Assembly (NCBI GenBank): GCA_041396905.1
Contig: JAWKXQ010000022.1
Coordinates: forward strand, 1-31,333
Direction of reading: 5' to 3'
Length of the DNA: 31,333 bases
DNA from: JACXVD01 sp020446665
GTDB lineage: Bacteria; Pseudomonadota; Alphaproteobacteria; Sphingomonadales; Sphingomonadaceae
Shown here: positions 16,489-23,514 of the stretch, piece after piece
How positions within the stretch are numbered: the first letter of the stretch is position 1
Layout: each line of letters begins with the position of its first letter
Program-made: the position numbers and the translations under genes
Notes under the pieces: generated by a model
What the model was told of the DNA's origin: nothing
What the model saw: only the letters and a program-made list of their open reading frames with translations
Databases searched by the model: none

Positions 16489-17396
16489 ACAGGCGTGCTC
16501 CCCTTTTCTTTTTCGTTTGCTGCCGTCACCTGACATGCCTCTTGCAGGAACAGGTCGATCAAATCCTGCTTGATCGTCTCTTGCAAGAAATAGGCAGAAA
16601 CCTGCATCTTGAGCGGCGGATTAAAGCGGAAGCAATCCAGCCCTCGATATTCCTCTGCTTCGGCAGAATACTGATCCACCACAGCCATGCCCTGCCCCAT
16701 CGCGACGAGTGACATCGCAACATGATAGGTATGGGCTGTGACGACGACTTGCGGGCTGGCCTCTGCCCGTGCCAGCGCATCGCTCAGCAGCACACCAGCC
16801 GGACCGGTATCTTTTATTCCGATAAAAGGCACGCCATCGAGCTGTTCCAGGCTTATTGCATCACCGGCATAATCATTCATATCCGGCGGCGCCACCAGCA
16901 GCAGATCAATCTCTGCAATGGCCATGCTCTCGATCCGCTCATCATGCTCCACCGGGAAGCCCAGGCAAATATCGCAACGCTTTTCGACAAGGGCGTCAAT
17001 CAGATCGGCTGAATGCAGCGTGGTGATTCCAAAGCTGAAATCCGGTTCCCTCTCGCGCAGATTGGCGATTACGCGCGGCGCAAAATTTAGCCCTATGGAT
17101 GGCAAGGTGCCCAAATTCAGATGCCCACCCTTGCGATTGCGAATATGTTCTGCCGAATTGCGCAGCAGACCAATCATGTCATAAATTCGCTCGACATCGC
17201 CAAACAACTCATGTGCTTCATCGGTTGCAACCAACCGCCCCTTCTCGCGCCGGAATAGCGAGAAATGGAGCTGGTCTTCCAAATGGCGTAAGACCTTGCT
17301 GACCGAAGGCTGGGAAACCAGCAGCTCACGCGCCGCACCGCTGATGGAGCCTGTGCGATAAACGTGATAAAATATTTCGATCTGGCGTAACCGCAT
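16479..17396 (-). CDS. LysR-family transcriptional regulator
   Basis: This 305-residue protein has the LysR winged helix-turn-helix at residues 1-62 (MRLRQIEIFYHVYRTGSI, then SQPSVSKVLRHLE). A type-2 periplasmic-binding-like effector domain follows from about residue 90. Total length is normal for the family. It lies directly upstream of the TonB receptor in the same direction, separated by 91 bases, which makes it the natural candidate regulator of the receptor-peptidase-deacylase-symporter run. Most LysR regulators are divergent from their target, so this same-strand order is a little unusual. The effector is unknown; a D-amino acid or N-acyl derivative would fit the locus. The ribosome-binding site (AGAAGG) is weak. 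Confidence 0.92.
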   Translation of the reverse strand: MRLRQIEIFYHVYRTGSISGAARELLVSQPSVSKVLRHLEDQLHFSLFRREKGRLVATDEAHELFGDVERIYDMIGLLRNSAEHIRNRKGGHLNLGTLPSIGLNFAPRVIANLREREPDFSFGITTLHSADLIDALVEKRCDICLGFPVEHDERIESMAIAEIDLLLVAPPDMNDYAGDAISLEQLDGVPFIGIKDTGPAGVLLSDALARAEASPQVVVTAHTYHVAMSLVAMGQGMAVVDQYSAEAEEYRGLDCFRFNPPLKMQVSAYFLQETIKQDLIDLFLQEACQVTAANEKEKGSTPVGA

Positions 17397-17689
17397 GGCC
17401 TTCTATGCACGGCGATGGGTGCCGAATTCAAGTAGATGTGCTATTTCACAACAAATGGGGTGGGCCAAAGCTGTGGCCCATCTGTAGGCCTCTGGGCGAA
17501 TTGTGATCGGATGTATGACAAGCTGTGGTCGCCTCAACCGCCATGAATTGCGTGCTCATTTCCTGCGGATTGTAACCGAGGGTCAGTGGATTTTAGAATC
17601 TGCAGTGTTTCGCAAATCTACCTCCGTGCCTACAGGTTGATTTCCAAGGGGCGCTTGCTGGCTGAACGCAATACACCCTCCTCGAAATC
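17397..17689. other. Gene-free junction between lysR and the integrated element
   Basis: About 293 bases without a supportable gene. It contains a hairpin with 7-base arms (TGGGCCA 17461-17467, TGGCCCA 17474-17480, loop AAGCTG). Base use changes across the stretch, and the distal boundary of the tRNA-Gly element may lie here. I could not find a copy of the tRNA 3' end in it. Confidence 0.5.
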
Positions 17690-17827
17690 CTATGAAAATC
17701 TGAACCCGACTACGTCCGCGAACGACAATCCCTTGCGACCCACGCGCTCCTCAAATTTGAGCGGGTCCCTCCGGGGCTGGAACTTCGCCCCCCGAAATTC
17801 CGGCCCCCTTTTGGGTGATACCGACAT
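17690..17827 (-). CDS. Short coupled ORF of unknown function (possibly truncated)
   Basis: This encodes 45 residues from ATG 17825-17827, whose first base lies inside the TGA (17827-17829) of the preceding gene. TGATG is a classical coupling overlap. The product is very basic, beginning MSVSPKRGPEFRGAKF, and ends GLSFADVVGFRFS before TAG. Reading past the stop gives about 20 more residues before the next one, so it may be a truncated longer gene. I do not recognise a family; a faint likeness of the last third to BrnT-type toxins (HGVSFEDA pattern) is too weak to use. Confidence 0.4.
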   Translation of the reverse strand: MSVSPKRGPEFRGAKFQPRRDPLKFEERVGRKGLSFADVVGFRFS

Positions 17828-18207
17828 CACCCTGCTCTCTGGTCTTGCGACAAGGCCAGCGACCTCTGCCGCTCAAAAGCCGCTCTTGCTTCACGGGCGA
17901 TAAGGTCGTCGGATTTCTTCATTCCAAGCGCCGCATGACGGGCATATGCGTAGCCCGCGCAGGCGGTAAACAGAGTACGATCAAGCACCCCTTCGGCCTC
18001 TGCCAGACGCACCGACATTGAGGCAATTTCACGCACGAGTTCTGCAAGATCAGCTTCCTGGCTGCGGCTGTGAAGGAGAGTATCGAAGCCCGCCTCGACC
18101 ACTCTGGCGAGCATGGCGTAGTCGCTAACCCCTCGACGCTTGGCGAAGTCAGCAAGCAGCCGATATTGTGACGGACTGAGGCGCACCGTCTGCGCCCGCG
18201 CGCTCAA
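17827..18207 (-). CDS. Ribbon-helix-helix-like small protein, possible mobilization accessory factor
   Basis: This encodes 126 residues from TTG 18205-18207, with GGAG seven bases upstream. The TTG overlaps the stop of the upstream ORF (TTGA). The first 45 residues (TVRLSPSQYRLLADFAKRRG, then a helix) have the beta-strand-helix-helix pattern of ribbon-helix-helix DNA-binding proteins such as MobC-type relaxosome subunits. Residues about 50-75 are a likely coiled coil (QEADLAELVREIASMSVRLAEAE). It lies between two other coupled short ORFs and 0.6 kb beyond the integrase, so it belongs to the integrated element. No relaxase is present next to it, so a mobilization role is only a guess; a regulator is equally possible. 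Confidence 0.6.
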   Translation of the reverse strand: MSARAQTVRLSPSQYRLLADFAKRRGVSDYAMLARVVEAGFDTLLHSRSQEADLAELVREIASMSVRLAEAEGVLDRTLFTACAGYAYARHAALGMKKSDDLIAREARAAFERQRSLALSQDQRAG

Positions 18208-18575
18208 CGACCCGCTCCGATAGCGATGCTGATCGCAATCGCGAAAAATGGCGCAATAGCGTTGGCTCGTGGGCGCTCGTCCGGGCGAGATGCTATTAGC
18301 ATCTCGTCAAACCCGCAGAATAGCGTGATGCACCCGTGCGTAGGGTGTGTAGGTAAATTCCGGGTCCGATGCGCAGCATCGCGGCCCATTCTCGCTTCAA
18401 GAAAATCTCCAGGTTTAGGCTTGTGTCGCCCCGGGCGAACTGCACCAAAGATGCGCAAGCATGATGGCTTCGTCGAGCCGAGGTGGCAGCAAGTTAGCTG
18501 GTCATTGGCTCCTGCGGCAGCCGCATGAATGGAGGTCGGCATCAACCTCACTGCGAGGTCGTTCTTGGTAGTCAT
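18204..18575 (-). CDS. Hypothetical protein, first gene of a coupled three-ORF unit
   Basis: This encodes 123 residues from ATG 18575, with AGGAG seven bases upstream and its stop overlapping the TTG of the next gene. The composition is unusual: a Cys/His/Pro/Arg-rich middle (RPGRHKPKPGDF, THPTHGC) and a hydrophobic alanine/isoleucine tail (APFFAIAISIAIGAG) that could be a short membrane segment. I recognise no family. The good start signal and coupling argue for a translated gene. The low-complexity tail and odd composition could mean a frameshifted remnant. Confidence 0.4.
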   Translation of the reverse strand: MTTKNDLAVRLMPTSIHAAAAGANDQLTCCHLGSTKPSCLRIFGAVRPGRHKPKPGDFLEARMGRDAAHRTRNLPTHPTHGCITLFCGFDEMLIASRPDERPRANAIAPFFAIAISIAIGAGR

Positions 18576-18798
18576 GACAGGCTCCTGATTGGATAGAACA
18601 CTGTCACTCTTGCCGCTCCCCGAGAGCGTATGGACTATCTCGCATCAGAGATCAGATTGATCCCCACTTCCTGCCAATGCGATAACCACCGCTCTTCTTC
18701 CGACAGGGGTGACAAAAGAAGGGCTAAACTGTCTTACCCGGTGTAGGAAAGCGTTCCAGATTACAGCGTAGGGTGTGCGACAAAGGCCAGCCCCCAAT

Positions 18799-20025
18799 TT
18801 AATCCTCCGGCGGCAATGGATCGAGCTCTTTGCCTTGGCGCAACTGATCCAGATAGTCGCTCCACCACTGCGCCATTCTGACACGTTCCTGCCAATGCGC
18901 ACCCCGATGATAAGCCGCCCGCACCTTGTCACGATCACCATGAGCCAAAGCCCTCTCAATCGCGTCGGGATGCCAATAGCCACTCTCATTGAGCAGGGTC
19001 GATGCCATGGCCCTGAAGCCATGCGCAGTCATATCGTCGGTCGTATAGCCAAGCCTGCGCAAGGCAGCATTGATGGTGTTGTCACTCATGGGACGAGTTC
19101 GGGTGCGGATCGATGGGAAGACATAAGCGTCCCGTCCACTCAGCATCCGTGCTTCGCGCAGTATGGTCAGCACCTGTCGCGATAGCGGAACGCGGTGATC
19201 CTTGCGCATCTTGGTCTTCTTTGCCGGGATCGTCCAAAGTGCCGCTTCGAAGTCAATCTCCTTCCATTGGGCCTGCCGCAATTCGCCGGGGCGCACAAAG
19301 ACATGGGGGGCGAGTTGCAGCGCCAGCTTTGTAATCGGCTGGCCGTCATAATCCTCGATAGCGCGAAGCAACTCGCCGACCTTCCCTGGCTCCAGGACAG
19401 CCCCATAATGGGTGACAGTCGGGCTCGTCAGCGCCCCGCGCAGATCGCGGGTCGGATCTGACCGGATACGGGCAGTCGCCACGGCATAGCGGAACACCGC
19501 CCCGGCCAATTGCAAAGTACGTCTGGCACTTTCCAGCTTTCCTCGCTTCTCGATCCTGCGCACTGCAGTCAGCACATCGATCGGCTCTATCTCCACAATA
19601 GGCATCTTGCCGATTGTACCATTGAGCAGCGACAGCAAATACTCACAGCGTTTGGCTGTGGCCGGAGCCCAGGCCCTCTGCCCATCCCGCCTGCGCTTGT
19701 CACAATATTCAGCAGAGATGGCAGCGAAGCTATGTTCGCTGTCTAGTGTTGCCCTTGCCTTGGCACGTTGCTTTTCCAGTGAAGGGTCTTTGCCCAGAGC
19801 CAACAGCTCGCGCGCCTCATCGCGTTTGATCCGGGCGTTGCCCAGACCAATCTCGGGATAGCTACCTATCGCCAGCTTTTTCTCCCTTCCGCCAATCCGG
19901 TACTTCATGCGCCATAGCTTGCTACCATTGGGCTGAACTTGCAGGAACAGACCCAGGCCATCGCCCATCTTGAAGGGCTTCTCCCGTGGCTTGGCATTTC
20001 GAATCGCGAGATCTGTAAGCGGCAT
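18799..20025 (-). CDS. P4-type tyrosine integrase
   Basis: This encodes 408 residues from ATG 20025. An upstream in-frame start at 20199 would add 58 residues unrelated to the family, whereas MPLTDLAIRNAKPREKP is the standard start, and GGAAAGG lies 10 bases before it. The N-terminal DUF4102 arm-binding domain (about residues 1-85) is followed by a core-binding domain (about 100-200) and the catalytic domain. Catalytic residues are all visible: Arg245 in VRPGEL, His335 and Arg338 in TAHGFR, His362 in LAHGDR and Tyr372 in RAAYHR, followed by the usual QWWSDYLD ending. The enzyme performs site-specific recombination between a phage- or island-borne site and a chromosomal tRNA gene. The tRNA-Gly 3' end lies 201 bases upstream, the normal arrangement for this family. 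Confidence 0.93.
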   Translation of the reverse strand: MPLTDLAIRNAKPREKPFKMGDGLGLFLQVQPNGSKLWRMKYRIGGREKKLAIGSYPEIGLGNARIKRDEARELLALGKDPSLEKQRAKARATLDSEHSFAAISAEYCDKRRRDGQRAWAPATAKRCEYLLSLLNGTIGKMPIVEIEPIDVLTAVRRIEKRGKLESARRTLQLAGAVFRYAVATARIRSDPTRDLRGALTSPTVTHYGAVLEPGKVGELLRAIEDYDGQPITKLALQLAPHVFVRPGELRQAQWKEIDFEAALWTIPAKKTKMRKDHRVPLSRQVLTILREARMLSGRDAYVFPSIRTRTRPMSDNTINAALRRLGYTTDDMTAHGFRAMASTLLNESGYWHPDAIERALAHGDRDKVRAAYHRGAHWQERVRMAQWWSDYLDQLRQGKELDPLPPED

Positions 20026-20048
20026 GAAAGCTGGCCTTTCCACAAGCA

Positions 20049-20069
20049 GTGCCCCCATCAAGGGGGCAC
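20049..20069. promoter_or_regulatory. GC-rich hairpin upstream of the integrase
   Basis: GTGCCCCC at 20049-20056 and GGGGGCAC at 20062-20069 pair perfectly around ATCAA. It lies 24 bases before the integrase ATG, between the gene and the tRNA, where arm sites, excisionase sites or a leader attenuator would be expected. No T-tract follows on the coding strand. Confidence 0.4.
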
Positions 20070-20225
20070 CCAAATTGAAATGCGCCCTGATACCCCTTAA
20101 TAAGGCCCCCAATCGCCGGAGATGCAGCGAGATTTTGCAGGCAAAGTTGAGACACGAAGGCGCTCGAAACCCAAGGGTTTCTGCGGGCCTTATAGACAAT
20201 CTTGGATTTTCTGGAAAGTGGCGGC

Positions 20226-20299
20226 TGGAGCGGGTAGCGGGAATCGAACCCGCATAACTAGCTTGGAAGGCTAGGGCTTTACCACTAAGCTATACCCGC
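20226..20299 (-). tRNA. tRNA-Gly (anticodon TCC)
   Basis: The reverse complement folds as a full cloverleaf: acceptor GCGGGTA/TACCCGC, D arm GCTTAGTGGTAAAGC, anticodon stem CTAGC/GCTAG around loop CTTCCAA, T stem GCGGG/CCCGC with TTCGATT loop, discriminator T and an encoded CCA. The anticodon TCC reads GGA/GGG glycine codons. Its 3' end faces the integrase, making this the likely attachment site of the element; the gene is intact, as expected when the element carries a copy of the 3' part. Confidence 0.97.
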
Positions 20300-20351
20300 A
20301 TGCGCCGGGTGCTTCAGCAAGGGCGCGCTTGCCACGCAATTGGGCGCTTCG

Positions 20352-20933
20352 TCAAGCTTGCTCGTCAGCTTCCGGTGGCGGTTCCACCAGCATTTCCACG
20401 CGGCGATTGGCTGCCCGGCCCGCTTCGTCAGGCTGGCCATTCGGATGGGCATTGGGAGCCGCCTGACGCATCTCACCCAGGGGAATGATCGTGATCCGGC
20501 GTTCCGCAATTCCGGCATCCACCAGATAGGCCTGGACCGCCTCTGCGCGCTGGCGCGAAACGCGCAGATTGGCGCTGTCTGTGCCGACAGAATCCGTATG
20601 GCCAGCAAGAGTGATCGGACCGCCGGACGCCATCTGCGGGGTTGAGATGGCTTGCTCCAGCACCTGTCGCGCCGCCTGATCCAGCTGCGTGCCGTTATCA
20701 GCGAAAGAGATGGTCACTTCCAGTCGCGTGAGTTGTGGCTGGCTTGCGCCCTGATCCACCTCTTCCCGGATGATGGATCGGGATGGTTCGGCTGCTTCGT
20801 CCGCTTTGTCCCGTATATTTGTCTCCGGCGGCATGGGCGAGGCATCTTCCTGCGCTTCCCCGCAGGCGGCCAATGACAGGATTGCAGTAGCAATGCAGAG
20901 GCGAGACAGGATTGAGAGCGAGCTGATATTCAT
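20352..20933 (-). CDS. OmpA-family lipoprotein
   Basis: This 193-residue protein has a signal peptide and lipobox ending at Cys24 (LSLAAC). A disordered acidic linker spans about residues 25-65. A C-terminal OmpA/Pal-like peptidoglycan-binding domain covers about 70-185, with AGHTDSVGTDSANLRVSRQR and NRRVEMLVEP as the diagnostic stretches (the Asp and Arg that hold diaminopimelate). Such proteins tie the outer membrane to the cell wall. It lies 13 bases downstream of the antiporter gene on the same strand, so the two are probably cotranscribed. A link between wall stress and ion balance is conceivable but not shown. Confidence 0.9.
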   Translation of the reverse strand: MNISSLSILSRLCIATAILSLAACGEAQEDASPMPPETNIRDKADEAAEPSRSIIREEVDQGASQPQLTRLEVTISFADNGTQLDQAARQVLEQAISTPQMASGGPITLAGHTDSVGTDSANLRVSRQRAEAVQAYLVDAGIAERRITIIPLGEMRQAAPNAHPNGQPDEAGRAANRRVEMLVEPPPEADEQA

Positions 20934-20946
20934 GGCAGTTCCGGGT

Positions 20947-22797
20947 TCATGCGGGCTTGGCGCGGGTTTCGCGCCTGCGGCTGCGGCGATTTTCGCCGGT
21001 GGTCGGCGCGGCTTTCTCGCCGGGCGGTGAGAAAGAGACGATCACGTCACCTGGTTGTGGCTGTGGCTGCGATGCATGGCTGAAGAAGTGCATCACCCCG
21101 CCCTTGCGCAGCAGCAGCAGCATCTGCCCTTCTTCCGGGAGTGTCTCACGCGCGTCGTCAAAATCGAATTCTTCCGACAATCGGGTGCGGCGGAAAATCC
21201 AGCCCTGCTGGAGCAGCTCATGGACATCGGTTACGCCGAAGCCGGCCTTGAACAGCGCCCGCCCGCGCAGGCTTTCCGGCAGGGCGCTCTTGTCAAGCTC
21301 AGCAGTTTCGCCGAGCTGATATACGGCATCCCGGCCCACTTCATAGGCGAATTCATTGCAAACCAGCGCGTTATAGGCCTCGTTATCGGTGGCGGCGACG
21401 AGGACCTGAAACGGGGCGAGGTCGAGATTATGCTCGGTCGCTTCGTTGAGAATTTCGCCATGGTAATAGGGGATGCCCTGTTGCCGGGCCGTAGCAAGGC
21501 GTTGCCAGCTGGAATCGACCACCATGACCGGGGTCCGCAATTGCTCCATCTGTTTCGCCAAAGCGATTGTCCATGGAGTGCTGCCAACGATCAGCAGGCC
21601 GGGGCGCGATGTCCCTTTCACCCCCAGCCAGCGGGCCACCAGATCAATGGTAAAGCCATGGGCAATAATGGTGGCCACCACCACGGCAAAGCTCAGCCCG
21701 ATAAGGATGTTGCCATCGGCATAGCCCAGTTCCGTCAGCCGTAGCGCAAACAGCCCGGAAATAGCCACCAGCACGATCCCGCGCGGTGCGATCCAGGCGA
21801 GGAACAGCCGTTCATTCCAGGGGACCGTGCTGAAGGCGAGGCTCAGCAGGATCGTGGCCGGGCGCACGAGGAACAGCACCGCCAGCAGAAACAGGCCAAA
21901 GCGCCATTCGAAACTGCGCAATTGCGCAAAGTCCAGCGACGCAGACAGCAGGATGAAGATACCAGCCACCAGCAGCACGGCCACATTCTGTTTGAAGGGG
22001 TGGATACTGCGCAGGCTGGACATGTTCGAATTGGCGAGCGCAATGCCCATCACCGTCACGGCGACCAACCCTGCTTCGTGCTCGATCAGGTTCGACAGCA
22101 CAAACACGCCTATCACGCTGGTCAACAAGACCGGAACCTTGAGATATTCCGGGATCAACCCGCGTGGAAAACTCCAGGCGATAAAGCGCGCAGCAGCATA
22201 ACCAACCAGGCCTGACAGCACTGCGGCGATAAGCATGGGCGGCACCACTTCAAACATGGTCGCGCCGTCACTGCGCAAGCGGAAATATTCATAGGCAATC
22301 ACCGCGCACAACGCGCCGATCGGGTCGTTGACGATCCCCTCCCATTTGAGAATTGCGGCAGGGCGTTGCTGAATGGTCGACTGGCGCAGCAGCGGCATGA
22401 CCACTGTTGGCCCGGTGACCACCAAAATGCCGCCAAACAGGATAGCGACCGGCCATACCAGCCCGGCAACATAGAAGCCTGCCAGGCTGCCCAGCAGCCA
22501 GCCAATCGGGACCCCGAAGATTACCAGTCGCAAAACTCCGTCACCGGCTTTCTTCAATTCCCGGAAATCGAGGCTAAGGCCGCCTTCGAACAGGATCAGC
22601 GCGACACCGATGGAGACCATCGGCTCCAGCAAATCACCAAACGCCTTGTCAGGGTCGATCAGGTGGAAAACCGGCCCGGCCAGAAAACCGGCCGCCAGCA
22701 TCAGCACGATGGCAGGCCAGCCCGTGCGCCATGCCAGCCATTGCGATCCGATACCGAGTATCCCGACCAGCGCGATGGTGATGGCCTGTTCTTCCAT
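20947..22797 (-). CDS. CPA1-type cation:proton antiporter with C-terminal RCK-like domain
   Basis: In this 616-residue protein, residues about 1-395 contain 12 or more membrane helices of a monovalent cation:proton antiporter. Key transport motifs are GPTVVMPLL and EGIVNDPIGAL, the latter holding the ND pair of electroneutral NhaP/CPA1 exchangers. From about 400 on it is soluble: LLIVGSTPWTIALAKQME has the pattern of a TrkA-N-like nucleotide-binding fold, though the glycine-rich loop is altered (usually GxGxxG). After that comes a TrkA-C-like region (PGDVIVSFSPPGEKA) and a basic tail. The fusion suggests gating by NAD(H) or another nucleotide. Whether K+ or Na+ is exchanged cannot be read. 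GAAGG-type signals and an AAGGAG site support the start at 22797. Confidence 0.88.
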   Translation of the reverse strand: MEEQAITIALVGILGIGSQWLAWRTGWPAIVLMLAAGFLAGPVFHLIDPDKAFGDLLEPMVSIGVALILFEGGLSLDFRELKKAGDGVLRLVIFGVPIGWLLGSLAGFYVAGLVWPVAILFGGILVVTGPTVVMPLLRQSTIQQRPAAILKWEGIVNDPIGALCAVIAYEYFRLRSDGATMFEVVPPMLIAAVLSGLVGYAAARFIAWSFPRGLIPEYLKVPVLLTSVIGVFVLSNLIEHEAGLVAVTVMGIALANSNMSSLRSIHPFKQNVAVLLVAGIFILLSASLDFAQLRSFEWRFGLFLLAVLFLVRPATILLSLAFSTVPWNERLFLAWIAPRGIVLVAISGLFALRLTELGYADGNILIGLSFAVVVATIIAHGFTIDLVARWLGVKGTSRPGLLIVGSTPWTIALAKQMEQLRTPVMVVDSSWQRLATARQQGIPYYHGEILNEATEHNLDLAPFQVLVAATDNEAYNALVCNEFAYEVGRDAVYQLGETAELDKSALPESLRGRALFKAGFGVTDVHELLQQGWIFRRTRLSEEFDFDDARETLPEEGQMLLLLRKGGVMHFFSHASQPQPQPGDVIVSFSPPGEKAAPTTGENRRSRRRETRAKPA

Positions 22798-22811
22798 GGG
22801 CTCCTTGATAC

Positions 22812-22834
22812 AGCAGGAGCATGAGACTCCTGCT
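22812..22834. terminator. Hairpin between apt and the antiporter gene
   Basis: AGCAGGAG (22812-22819) and CTCCTGCT (22827-22834) pair perfectly around a 7-base loop. It follows the apt stop on the minus strand and lies just before the antiporter ribosome-binding site. No T-tract follows, so it may act in either termination or leader control. Confidence 0.35.
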
Positions 22835-22885
22835 ATCTATAATGCCTGAATTGGCAAATCTTTCCAGTAGATGGCCCGTATGGCT

Positions 22886-23434
22886 TCAGTCGCCTTCGAA
22901 ATCCATCACCGCGTCAACTGCGATCCCGGCATCCCGCAGCAGGGCCGCGCCGCTCAGATCGGGCAGGTCGATCACGAACAAGGCCTGTTCAATCACGGCT
23001 CCGGCCTGGCGCAGGAGCTGCGCGGCGGCCAGCGCGGTGCCACCCGTGGCAATCAGGTCGTCGACCATGACGATACGCTGCCCTTCGACAATGGCGGTTG
23101 GATCGATCTCGAGCCGGTCCGCGCCATATTCCAGCGCATAATCAATCCCGATGGTTTCTACCGGCAATTTGGCCGCCTTGCGTACCGGGATAAAGCCAAG
23201 GCCAAGGCGGACTGCCACCGCTGTCCCGAAGATGAAGCCGCGCGCTTCCATCCCGGCGATTGCCTGGGCACCCGACAAGCGCGCCTTTTCCGCGAGTAAT
23301 TCTACCGTTGCAGCGAGGCCGGGCCCGTCTGCGATCAGAGTGGTAATGTCGCGGAACTGGATGCCCTTGGCTGGAAAGTCCGGCACAGTGCGCACCAGCG
23401 CCTTGATCTCTTCCGGGGTCATTTTGCGCTCCAT
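22886..23434 (-). CDS. apt: Adenine phosphoribosyltransferase
   Basis: This encodes 182 residues, the usual length for Apt. The N-terminal half contains VRTVPDFPAKGIQFRDITTL, the typical Apt opening, and GMEARGFIFG, a conserved loop. The PRPP-binding motif is VMVDDLIATGGTALAA (about residues 122-137). The enzyme converts adenine and PRPP to AMP in purine salvage in the cytoplasm. It follows the cytochrome c1 gene on the same strand but is separated from it by a strong hairpin, so it is probably expressed independently. Nothing unusual is seen. Confidence 0.95.
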   Translation of the reverse strand: MERKMTPEEIKALVRTVPDFPAKGIQFRDITTLIADGPGLAATVELLAEKARLSGAQAIAGMEARGFIFGTAVAVRLGLGFIPVRKAAKLPVETIGIDYALEYGADRLEIDPTAIVEGQRIVMVDDLIATGGTALAAAQLLRQAGAVIEQALFVIDLPDLSGAALLRDAGIAVDAVMDFEGD

Positions 23435-23453
23435 ATATCCAGTTCAAAACGAA

Positions 23454-23486
23454 AGCGCCCCTCGCATCCGGGGATGGAGGGGCGCT
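23454..23486 (-). terminator. Intrinsic terminator after the petABC operon
   Basis: AGCGCCCCTC (23454-23463) pairs perfectly with GAGGGGCGCT (23477-23486), giving a 10-base, GC-rich stem with a 13-base loop. On the minus strand it is followed by TTCGTTTT, and on the plus strand by CTTTTAT. It lies between the cytochrome c1 stop and the apt start, fitting the end of the bc1 transcript. Confidence 0.75.
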
Positions 23487-23514
23487 CTTTTATCGGTTCA
23501 TCCGAAGAAGCGGC

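Noticed and set aside
17586..17903. 105-residue plus-strand open frame
   Set aside because: It runs opposite to the coupled minus-strand ORFs and has no start signal; the minus-strand genes with TGATG/TTGA overlaps explain the region better.
18226..18528. 100-residue plus-strand open frame opposite the 123-residue ORF
   Set aside because: No ribosome-binding site and no recognisable domain. The minus-strand frame has a good AGGAG site and coupling to the next gene.
20049..20106. Repeated GC-rich hairpins near the integrase as a CRISPR-like array
   Set aside because: Only single, unrelated inverted repeats; no regularly spaced direct repeats are present.
20026..20199. 58-residue N-terminal extension of the integrase
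   Set aside because: The family begins at MPLTDLAIRNAKP; the extra part would cover a strong hairpin and the probable att flank.
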